A DNA stretch of 24,177 bases from an uncultured Collinsella sp. (GTDB lineage Bacteria > Actinomycetota > Coriobacteriia > Coriobacteriales > Coriobacteriaceae): the NCBI GenBank assembly GCA_900545555.1, contig UQZI01000029.1, positions 1-24,177 on the forward strand, read 5' to 3'. The position numbers and the translations under genes are program-made. The number at the start of each line of letters is the position of its first letter. The first letter of the stretch is position 1. The notes under the pieces were generated by a model, which did not search any database, was not told where the DNA came from, and saw only the letters and a list, made by a program, of their open reading frames with translations. Positions 14,547-20,863 of this stretch are shown piece by piece.

Positions 14547-15347
14547 CTAAACAAGTTGAAGGTTGACGACGATGACACACGCAAGCAGCAGCATCGTCAC
14601 AACCGCAGCCAGCGCATCCCCGCGGCGAAATGCAAGTGCATGCAGACGCGTGCGGCCCTGCTCGCCGTGATAGCAGCGTGCATCCATGGCGGCAGACAAC
14701 GTCTCGGCATGACGGAACACGCCCGTGAACAGTGGAATCGCCACACTGCCGAGCATACGCACGCCGCCGAGCGGGCCACCCGTTACGCGTGCGCCGCGGC
14801 TTGCCTGCGCGTCCGCCGTCTGCTTCATCTCGGTGGCAAACTGCGGCATAAAGCGCAACGCGATGCCCATGATCATGCCGAGCTCATGCGCAGGGAGCCC
14901 CACGCGCGCAAACGGTGCGAGCAGGCGCTCAAAGCCCGCGGTGAGGTCGAGCGTAGGCGTGGTGAGCGTAATGGCGCTCATGCCGGCCATCATCAAGGTC
15001 AGGCGGCACGCCATAAAGACGGCGGAATGCAGCGAGCCCTCGCTTATCTGCAAAAAGCCGAGCTGCCACAGGATGCGCCCACTCTGATCGGTAAACAAGT
15101 TGAGCACCGCGACCACGACGACGATTGCCAGCAGCGGCGCCATCGACGACAGAACGCGACGAGCCGGCACCCGGGACACGGCATAGATCAGCACGACGAA
15201 AATTGCGACAGGAGCCAGTCCGCGGAAGCCGCCGACGGTCAGCGTCGTGATTAAAAACACAAAGCCCAGGAGCAGCTTGGTGCGCGGATCCAGGCGATGG
15301 ATCGCACTATCGCTCGGATAGTAGCTGCCAAACGAAAACGCCTCCAT
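14547..15347 (-). CDS. ecfT: ECF transporter transmembrane component (EcfT)
   Basis: A 266-residue membrane protein, the T component that couples the ATPases to the substrate-binding S component. It has several strongly hydrophobic segments (about 25-60, 68-85, 110-130 and a final one near 245-264). The cytoplasmic coupling helices carry the two Ala-Arg motifs of the family: AQASRGA in the long amphipathic region and AMDARCY further on, the second with Cys where ARG is commoner. A short N-terminal DPRTKLLLGF segment is also typical. The start codon overlaps the stop codon of the ATPase gene in a TAATG arrangement, so the two are translationally coupled. Confidence 0.93.
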   Translation of the reverse strand: MEAFSFGSYYPSDSAIHRLDPRTKLLLGFVFLITTLTVGGFRGLAPVAIFVVLIYAVSRVPARRVLSSMAPLLAIVVVVAVLNLFTDQSGRILWQLGFLQISEGSLHSAVFMACRLTLMMAGMSAITLTTPTLDLTAGFERLLAPFARVGLPAHELGMIMGIALRFMPQFATEMKQTADAQASRGARVTGGPLGGVRMLGSVAIPLFTGVFRHAETLSAAMDARCYHGEQGRTRLHALAFRRGDALAAVVTMLLLACVIVVNLQLV

Positions 15348-17257
15348 TAGCAGCCCTCCTCTCGCGCGACCGTCTTGGATTTAGCAATGTCCGCGACGTT
15401 AGAAGGACCGTCTGAGCGACCGATCAGCAAATCTGCCAGCTCGTCGGCCAGCGACTCAACCGTATAGAGCCCGCCGCAACGCAGCGGCACGCCCGCCTCC
15501 GCGAGCGCCAACGCCATGCGCTGGGCAGCAGGTACGCCCAAGCCGATCGACTTGAGCTCATCGGCATGTGCAAACACCTGCGCGGGGGTTCCCTCTGCAA
15601 ACACCGCACCTTCGTTCATCACGACGATGCGGTCGCAGCAATTGGCCAGGTCATCCATACTATGCGAAACCATGACAACGGTCAGGCCATCGCGGTGAAG
15701 TCGATCGATAAGCTCAAGGAAATCCCTGTGCGCAGCCGGATCGAGCCCCGCCATGGGTTCATCGAGCACCAGGACTTCGGGCTCCATGGCGAGCACACCG
15801 GCGAATGCCACACGCCGTTGCTGACCGCCCGAAAGCTCAAAGGGACTCTTGTCGCCGACCGTAGAAAGGTCGAGGCCCACGCGCGAGAGCGACGACTCGA
15901 CGCGACGGTCGACTTCATCTTGCGGCAAGCCAAGGTTGTGCGGGCCAAACGCCACGTCCTGCGTCACGGTTTCGGCAAACAGCTGACGCTCGGGATATTG
16001 AAACACCACGCCGACCTTGGCCTTAACCGCGGCGGCATCTTTCTTGTTTGCCAGGTCGAGCCCCAGCGCGCGAACGAATCCCTCCTGGGGGCGAATCAAA
16101 CCGTTGAGATGCTGGACTAGCGTCGACTTACCCGAACCGGTATGACCTGCCAAGCCCAGGAACTCGCCGCGACGCACCGTCAGCGATACATCGCGCAGCG
16201 CCCACGGACCGTTTGGATCGTTGCCCCAAAGAGCCTGTTTGCTCGATACGTCCGCATCGGCCGAGCGCTTATGCCAGCGACGGCGCTCGCGGGCGCTCAG
16301 TGAGTAACTATGCGAGAGGTGCGAAATCTCGATAGCGGGCTCCGACGCTGCCGCCTCGTCAGTCGCGAAAGAGGCGCTGTCAAGGACACGCGAGTTAGAT
16401 GCGGAAGCGAAAGGTTGCTCCCCAGTGTCCGCCTCACTCCGCTCGGCATAAACCTGTGTAATCTCGGCGACCATATCCGCCTCACGCACCTGCGCGCAAA
16501 CGGGCACGCCCTTCGCACGAAGTGCCCTGCCAAGACAGCATGACGCCGGCATGTCCAGGTTGAGCTGCGCGAGTTCGTCCGCCCGCGTCAAGATTTCCTC
16601 GGGCGTACCGAGCATGGCAACTCGCCCTGCCCGAAACACCGCGACACGATCGGCCTCGGCGGCCTCTTCCATAAAGTGCGTAATCATCACGATGGTCATG
16701 CCGCGAGCGTGCAACGCGTGGCAAGCCTTCATGAGGCCCTTGCGCCCACGCGGATCGAGCATCGAGGAAGCCTCGTCCAATATGAGCACGCGCGGTTCCA
16801 TGGCAAGCACGCCGGCAAGCGCCACGCGCTGCTTTTGGCCACCCGAGAGCGCATGGGTCTCGTGGCGCTCAAAGCCCACCAGGCCCACGGCCTTCAGCAC
16901 ATCTCGCACACGCTGCGCGATCTGGGCCGATGGCACGCCAAGGTTTTCGGGACCAAAGGCAACATCGTCCTCGACAAGCGTCGCCACCAGCTGATCATCC
17001 GGGTTCTGGAATACCATGCCCGCGGTCGAGCGAATGTCGTAGACCAGCTCGGGATCGGACGCGTCCATGCCGTTGACGCGCACCGTTCCCGTATCGGGCT
17101 GCAGCAGCGCGTTCAAATGCTTGGCGAACGTCGACTTGCCCGACCCGTTGCCGCCGAGGATGCAGAAAAACTCGCCATCCTCGATGTTCAGATCGATGCC
17201 GTCGAGTGCCGGTGTGGCACCGTCATAGCTAAAGGAAACGCCCCGACACTCAATCAT
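15347..17257 (-). CDS. Fused ECF transporter ATPase (EcfA1-EcfA2 in one chain)
   Basis: A 636-residue protein with two complete ABC ATPase domains. The first (about 1-230) has Walker A GNGSGKST (36-43), a Q-loop FQNPDDQ, signature LSGGQ (137-141), Walker B ending in catalytic Glu162, and switch His194. The second (about 309-600) has Walker A GHTGSGKST (371-379), FQYPERQ, LSGGQ (475-479) and Glu500. FQNPDDQ and FQYPERQ are the usual Q-loops of EcfA1 and EcfA2. Between the domains lies a roughly 80-residue linker rich in Ala, Ser and Glu. ECF modules normally have two separate subunits of about 280 residues, so this is a gene fusion. The start overlaps the ribU stop by 4 bp (ATGA) and the end overlaps ecfT. 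It should energise riboflavin uptake and perhaps other S components. Confidence 0.94.
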   Translation of the reverse strand: MIECRGVSFSYDGATPALDGIDLNIEDGEFFCILGGNGSGKSTFAKHLNALLQPDTGTVRVNGMDASDPELVYDIRSTAGMVFQNPDDQLVATLVEDDVAFGPENLGVPSAQIAQRVRDVLKAVGLVGFERHETHALSGGQKQRVALAGVLAMEPRVLILDEASSMLDPRGRKGLMKACHALHARGMTIVMITHFMEEAAEADRVAVFRAGRVAMLGTPEEILTRADELAQLNLDMPASCCLGRALRAKGVPVCAQVREADMVAEITQVYAERSEADTGEQPFASASNSRVLDSASFATDEAAASEPAIEISHLSHSYSLSARERRRWHKRSADADVSSKQALWGNDPNGPWALRDVSLTVRRGEFLGLAGHTGSGKSTLVQHLNGLIRPQEGFVRALGLDLANKKDAAAVKAKVGVVFQYPERQLFAETVTQDVAFGPHNLGLPQDEVDRRVESSLSRVGLDLSTVGDKSPFELSGGQQRRVAFAGVLAMEPEVLVLDEPMAGLDPAAHRDFLELIDRLHRDGLTVVMVSHSMDDLANCCDRIVVMNEGAVFAEGTPAQVFAHADELKSIGLGVPAAQRMALALAEAGVPLRCGGLYTVESLADELADLLIGRSDGPSNVADIAKSKTVAREEGC

Positions 17258-17844
17258 GCGCGGCCTTTGACCTGGTCCTTCTTGGGCGTGATGAGATTAG
17301 AGACCGCCTTGTACACCGCCAGCGTCAACACCGAGTTGAGCACGGTCTTGATGAGGTTGAACGGCAGCACGGCAGGAATCATGAGCGGGGCGATCACATC
17401 GACCGAGCCATACCAGAACCAAACGCCGATGGTCAGATTCGCAACCATGGACAGCGCCGTAGCGGCAATAACGCCCAGCACCAGGCCAATCACGGCACCC
17501 TTATAGGTATGCATCTTCTGGTAGACGATAGCCGCGGGCAGAATATAACCCAGCGTAGCCACCAGGTTCATAAGCGCACCGACCCAGTCACCCGTGGTGA
17601 GCGCATGGATAACGATCGCCATGGCGGCAACAGCAGTGCCGGCGCCGGGGCCATACGCAAAACCGCACACCATCGCCGGTACCAGCGACGGGTCATACGT
17701 CAAAAACGGCGCCGAAGGAAGGATAGGCAGCTGCACGTACATAAACAGGGCGCCCAAGGCACACATCAGCGCCATGGTAACGAGCTGTTTGGTGCTCCAC
17801 CTATTCGTGTTCTCAAAATGGATATGCTGCGACTGTTCAGACAT
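17254..17844 (-). CDS. ribU: Riboflavin ECF transporter substrate-binding component (RibU type)
   Basis: A 196-residue integral membrane protein with about six hydrophobic segments. It is the S component that binds riboflavin and delivers it through the EcfA-EcfA-EcfT module. A RibU-like signature follows the first membrane helix: LPILPSAPFLTYDPSLVPA, then GFAYGPGAG. The assignment to riboflavin is strengthened by the FMN riboswitch directly upstream. The start is taken at ATG 17844, preceded by AGGTGA 4 nt upstream. A longer frame begins at 17865, but that ATG is part of the conserved GGATG at the 3' edge of the aptamer and would not be a normal start. The gene overlaps the ATPase gene by 4 bp. 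Confidence 0.92.
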   Translation of the reverse strand: MSEQSQHIHFENTNRWSTKQLVTMALMCALGALFMYVQLPILPSAPFLTYDPSLVPAMVCGFAYGPGAGTAVAAMAIVIHALTTGDWVGALMNLVATLGYILPAAIVYQKMHTYKGAVIGLVLGVIAATALSMVANLTIGVWFWYGSVDVIAPLMIPAVLPFNLIKTVLNSVLTLAVYKAVSNLITPKKDQVKGRA

Positions 17845-17854
17845 AAGATCACCT

Positions 17855-18038
17855 GCCTCTTTCATCCGGACTCTAACCGTTGGTACTGGAATCTCACCAG
17901 TTCAGCCGGCATGCGAACCAACGCACACACGGGTCGCGGACTCATCGGCTCGGTCACAGGCATCTCGCCTGCGCCACGGTGTCCCTTTGACATCGCCCGA
18001 TTTACCGCCAGTGGGGAATTTCACCCCGCCCTGAAACA
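17855..18038 (-). promoter_or_regulatory. FMN riboswitch (RFN element)
   Basis: The minus strand carries the conserved aptamer blocks in order: AGGGCGGGGTGAAATTCCCC and CTGGCGGTAAA (18032..17999), GAGTCCGCGACCCG (near 17944..17931), the GGCTGAACTGGTGAGATTCC / CCAGTACCAACGG region (17910..17877) and GAGTCCGGATGAAAGA at the 3' edge. A variable arm holds an extra hairpin CAGGC-N5-GCCTG. FMN binding should repress the downstream riboflavin transporter. The aptamer ends about 10 nt before the ribU start, so the ribosome-binding site overlaps or abuts helix P1; this favours translational control. I see no intrinsic terminator between aptamer and gene. Confidence 0.95.
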
Positions 18039-18047
18039 GCAATTGCA

Positions 18048-18075
18048 AGTGTAACACGAGCAATCGTTCGTGCAA
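18048..18075 (-). promoter_or_regulatory. Promoter of the riboswitch-led operon
   Basis: TTGCAC (18075..18070), a 16-bp spacer and TACACT (18053..18048) on the minus strand. A start site about 7 nt downstream would fall just before the first aptamer helix, as expected for a riboswitch leader. Confidence 0.65.
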
Positions 18076-18152
18076 GTATGCCAAGGGTAATTTGTGGCGG
18101 GGATCAGTTGCCGCAGCAGCCGCGTTCCCCACCCATCCCAAAGTAGCGCGCC

Positions 18153-18173
18153 TTTCGCGGCAAAGCCGCGAAA
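18153..18173. repeat. Short GC-rich hairpin upstream of the riboswitch promoter
   Basis: TTTCGCGGC and GCCGCGAAA form a 9-bp stem with a 3-nt loop. Neither side has a T-run. The remaining bases between 18076 and 18242 show no gene. Confidence 0.5.
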
Positions 18174-18242
18174 CAGCGACCGGGACACGTATTCCCAACA
18201 ACCAAGTCCTCCGCCCACGCCGACCTCAAGGCCGTAAACGCA

Positions 18243-18386
18243 GGGAATCCGGGGGCGTGACGGGGTTTCTCTCCGGAACATTCCGCAGGACGCAAAGAGG
18301 CTCCGCAGCGCGAAGCGCGATGCGGAGCCTCTTTGCATGTCCGAGGACGTTCCGGAGAGAAGCCCCCCTCACGCCCCCGGATTCCC
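18243..18386. repeat. Giant imperfect palindrome downstream of groEL
   Basis: A 144-bp inverted repeat with three perfect paired blocks: 18 bp (18243-18260 with 18369-18386), 13 bp (18267-18279 with 18349-18361) and 15 bp (18292-18306 with 18322-18336), separated by small internal loops and closed by a 15-nt loop that itself holds GCGC-TTC-GCGC. It begins 27 bp after the groEL stop codon. There is no T-run after the inner stem, so it is more than a simple intrinsic terminator. The inner part and the outer GAAT-CCGGGGG ends resemble the palindrome at 20578-20776. Confidence 0.85.
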
Positions 18387-18412
18387 GGTGGGAGTTCTAG
18401 ACCTTGTCGGCC

Positions 18413-20050
18413 TTAGTACATACCGCCGCCCTGCTGACCAGCGGTAGCAGCAGCGATAGCGTCCTCAAGCTGAGTGTTCTTGGGCACATCGGAGACGGTA
18501 GCCTCGGTGATGAGGATCAGGCTGGCGACAGAAGCAGCGTTCTGCAGGGTGACGCGGCTGACCTTGACGGGGTCGAGGACGCCCATCTCAATCATGTCGC
18601 CCCACTCGCCGTTGGCAGAGTTGAGACCCTGGCCGGCGGGCAGCTCGGCAACCTTGTCGACCACGACAGCGCCCTCAAAGCCAGCGTTCTTGGCGATGGT
18701 GGCGACCGGAGCGGTCAGAGCCTTCTTGACGATATCGACGCCAATCTTCTCCTCGGGGTCGTCGATCTCGACAGCATCGAGCGCAGGAGCAGCGTCCATG
18801 AAGGCGACGCCGCCACCGGCGACAATGCCCTCCTCGACAGCAGCGCGGGTAGCCTGCAGGGCATCCTCGACGCGGTGCTTGATCTCCTTGAGCTCGGACT
18901 CGGTAGCAGCGCCGACCTTGATGACGGCAACGCCACCGGAGAGCTTGGCCAGGCGCTCCTGGAGCTTCTCACGGTCGAAGTCAGAGGTGGTGTTCTCCAT
19001 CTCGCCCTTGATCTGAGCGATGCGGGCGTCGATGGCCTCCTTGGAGCCAGCGCCGCCGACGACGACGGTGTTGTCCTTGGAGATAGTGACGGACTTAGCG
19101 GTACCGAGCATATCGGCGGTGATGTCAGCGACCTTCACGCCCAGCTCGTCCAGAGCGGCCTGGCCACCGGTGAGGACGGCGATGTCCTCGAGGATGCGCT
19201 TGCGGCGATCGCCGTAGCCCGGGGCCTTGACGGCGCAGACGTTGAGAGCGCCACGAATCTTGTTGAGGACCAGGGTCGGCAGAGCCTCGCCGTCGATGTC
19301 CTCAGCGATGATGAGCAGGCCACGGCCGGCGCGCTGGACAGCCTCGAGAACAGGCATGATGTCCTGAACGCTGGAGATCTTCTGGTCGGTGATGAGGATG
19401 TACGGATCCTTCATCACGGCCTCCATGCGGTCGTTGTCCGTGACGAAATAAGCGGAGACATAGCCCTTGTCGAACTGCATGCCCTCGACGGTGTCGATGG
19501 TGATGTCGAACGTCTGGGAATCCTCGACGGTGATGACGCCGTCCTTGCCCACGACCTCCATGGCCTCGGCGATCTTCTCGCCGACCTCGGGGTCACCAGC
19601 GGAGATGGTGCCGACGGAAGCGATCTGCTCCTTGGTCTCGACCGGCTTGGCCTGCTTCTTCATCTCGGCGACGGCGGCGTTGACGGCCTTGTCGATGCCG
19701 CGACGGATGGCCAGCGGGTTGGCGCCAGCGGCGACGTTGCGCAGACCGTCGTTGACGATAGCCTGAGCGAGCAGGGTTGCGGTGGTGGTGCCGTCACCCA
19801 CGGTGTCGTTGGTCTTGGTGGCGACCTCCTTCACCAGCTGAGCGCCCATGTTCTCGATGTTGTCCTCGAGCTCGATCTCCTTAGCGACGGAAACGCCGTC
19901 GTTGGTGATGGTCGGGGCACCGAACGTGCGCTGCAGAGCGACGTAACGGCCCTTGGGGCCCATGGTGACGGTAACGGCGTCGGCCAGAGTGTTGACGCCC
20001 TTGGCGAGCTTGGCGCGGGCATCGGTGTTGAACGTAATGTTCTTTGCCAT
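18413..20050 (-). CDS. groEL: Chaperonin GroEL (Hsp60)
   Basis: A 545-residue group I chaperonin subunit forming the double-ring ATP-driven folding chamber in the cytoplasm. The ATP site contains VTMGPKGR (28-35), TNDGVSVAKE (49-58) and GDGTTT (85-90). The apical region has VEGMQFDKGY, and the equatorial end has EEGIVAGGG. The C-terminus is short, GQQGGGMY, with a single GGM unit instead of a long GGM tail. The ATG at 20050 follows GGAGG at a 10-nt spacing. It is the second gene of groES-groEL, with a 96-bp gap that contains a weak GACTCG/CGAGTC hairpin but no terminator. A giant palindrome follows the gene. Confidence 0.97.
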   Translation of the reverse strand: MAKNITFNTDARAKLAKGVNTLADAVTVTMGPKGRYVALQRTFGAPTITNDGVSVAKEIELEDNIENMGAQLVKEVATKTNDTVGDGTTTATLLAQAIVNDGLRNVAAGANPLAIRRGIDKAVNAAVAEMKKQAKPVETKEQIASVGTISAGDPEVGEKIAEAMEVVGKDGVITVEDSQTFDITIDTVEGMQFDKGYVSAYFVTDNDRMEAVMKDPYILITDQKISSVQDIMPVLEAVQRAGRGLLIIAEDIDGEALPTLVLNKIRGALNVCAVKAPGYGDRRKRILEDIAVLTGGQAALDELGVKVADITADMLGTAKSVTISKDNTVVVGGAGSKEAIDARIAQIKGEMENTTSDFDREKLQERLAKLSGGVAVIKVGAATESELKEIKHRVEDALQATRAAVEEGIVAGGGVAFMDAAPALDAVEIDDPEEKIGVDIVKKALTAPVATIAKNAGFEGAVVVDKVAELPAGQGLNSANGEWGDMIEMGVLDPVKVSRVTLQNAASVASLILITEATVSDVPKNTQLEDAIAAATAGQQGGGMY

Positions 20051-20146
20051 GGTAGGTAATCCTCCAAAAGAAATGTGACTCGCGTCGCCGCTTCCGAGTC
20101 CTATGCGACGATCGCGTTCAAAGACGAATCAGAGATTCTGACGAGA

Positions 20147-20440
20147 CTAGGCCTCGACGACAGCGTAGATGTCGTCGGCGCGCATCAGCAGATACTTCTC
20201 GCCGTCGACCTTGACCTCGTTGCCACCGAACTTACCGTAGATGACAACGTCACCGACCTTGACGTCCATGGGGATGCGCTCACCCTTGTCGTTGACCTTG
20301 CCGGCACCAACGGCAACGATGGTGCCGCGCTGCGGCTTCTCCTGGGCGTTGCTGGCGATATACAGACCAGAAGCGGTCTTCTGCTCGGCCTCGTCGGGCT
20401 TGACCAGAACACGATCTGCAAGCGGCTTCAAAGACGACAT
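20147..20440 (-). CDS. groES: Co-chaperonin GroES (Hsp10)
   Basis: A 97-residue co-chaperonin that caps the GroEL ring as a heptamer. The N-terminal LKPLADRVLVKPDEAE, the mobile-loop segment QKTASGLYIASNAQEKPQ (about 20-37), the turn GDVVIYGKFGG and a C-terminal DDIYAVVEA are all typical, and the length is standard. The ATG at 20440 has a strong AAGGAGGAG site 6 nt upstream. It is the first gene of the groESL operon. The region before it lacks CIRCE and HAIR sequences, but has a 7-bp hairpin in the leader and an AT-rich inverted repeat further up. Confidence 0.97.
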   Translation of the reverse strand: MSSLKPLADRVLVKPDEAEQKTASGLYIASNAQEKPQRGTIVAVGAGKVNDKGERIPMDVKVGDVVIYGKFGGNEVKVDGEKYLLMRADDIYAVVEA

Positions 20441-20462
20441 GCTTGTCTCCTCCTTTTTGGGC

Positions 20463-20481
20463 CGCGTGGTTATGCCACGCG
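20463..20481 (-). promoter_or_regulatory. Leader hairpin just before the groES ribosome-binding site
   Basis: CGCGTGG and CCACGCG form a 7-bp perfect stem with a 5-nt loop in the groES 5' leader, ending about 8 nt before AAGGAGGAG. It may stabilise the mRNA, bind a regulator, or help modulate translation; none of these is shown. Confidence 0.45.
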
Positions 20482-20512
20482 AATTAACCCTTTTTGTTTG
20501 CGTACGCGTTGA

Positions 20513-20541
20513 ATGGTACCCACGAATGGCGGGTTATACAA
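20513..20541 (-). promoter_or_regulatory. Candidate groESL promoter
   Basis: TTGTAT (20541..20536), a 17-bp spacer and TACCAT (20518..20513) on the minus strand. A TTGACT nearby (about 20551..20546) lacks a partner at normal spacing, so the exact promoter is uncertain. Confidence 0.4.
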
Positions 20542-20552
20542 CACGGAGTCAA

Positions 20553-20581
20553 AAAATCTTATTTTTTGGCACTTAGATTTT
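20553..20581. promoter_or_regulatory. AT-rich inverted repeat upstream of the groESL promoter
   Basis: AAAATCT and AGATTTT form 7-bp arms 15 bp apart, just upstream of the candidate -35 box. It may be an operator or an AT-rich upstream element. It partly overlaps the end of the giant palindrome. Confidence 0.35.
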
Positions 20582-20776
20582 CTGAATGCCGGGGGATAAC
20601 CTAACGGTGGCTCCCGGGGCGGACCGGAGGGCATGTAGTTTGCTGCTCTACAGTCCTGCGCAAGACGGAAAGCACATTAAGTGCTTTCCTTTGCGTGCGG
20701 AACTCGCGACAAACTTCATGCCCTCCGGTCCGCCCAGGGAGCCAGGTTAACTAATTCGGGCCCGGCATTCAGAAAA
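20578..20776. repeat. Giant imperfect palindrome upstream of groESL
   Basis: A 199-bp inverted repeat. Outer arms pair perfectly over 16 bp (20578-20593 with 20761-20776). After an internal loop come 8 bp (20608-20615 with 20737-20744), a mismatch, 19 bp (20617-20635 with 20717-20735), a mismatch and 6 bp (20637-20642 with 20710-20715). The 67-nt apical part holds a perfect 9-bp hairpin GGAAAGCAC-ATTAA-GTGCTTTCC (20667-20689). No coding frame is credible inside. It lies between the groESL promoter and the terminator of the amidohydrolase gene. Confidence 0.85.
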
Positions 20777-20810
20777 GTCAGTGCAGCAAAATGGCGATGC
20801 AGATGGTGCG

Positions 20811-20846
20811 AACAAGAAAGGGGCACGTTGCAGAAACGCGCCCCTT
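20811..20846 (-). terminator. Intrinsic terminator of the YtcJ-like amidohydrolase gene
   Basis: On the minus strand AAGGGGC-G-CGTT pairs with AACG-T-GCCCCTT (12 positions including one G-U pair) around a 5-nt loop, followed by TCTTGTT. It starts 17 bp past the stop codon. Confidence 0.8.
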
Positions 20847-20863
20847 ATGGGTGGGGTATGGGG

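Noticed and set aside
18404..20059. A 551-codon open frame on the plus strand opposite groEL
   Set aside because: It mirrors groEL codon structure; the translation is low-complexity Asp/Leu/Gly-rich, and there is no ribosome-binding site or family match.
20441..20580. CIRCE or HAIR heat-shock operator before groES
   Set aside because: Neither consensus is present on inspection of both strands.
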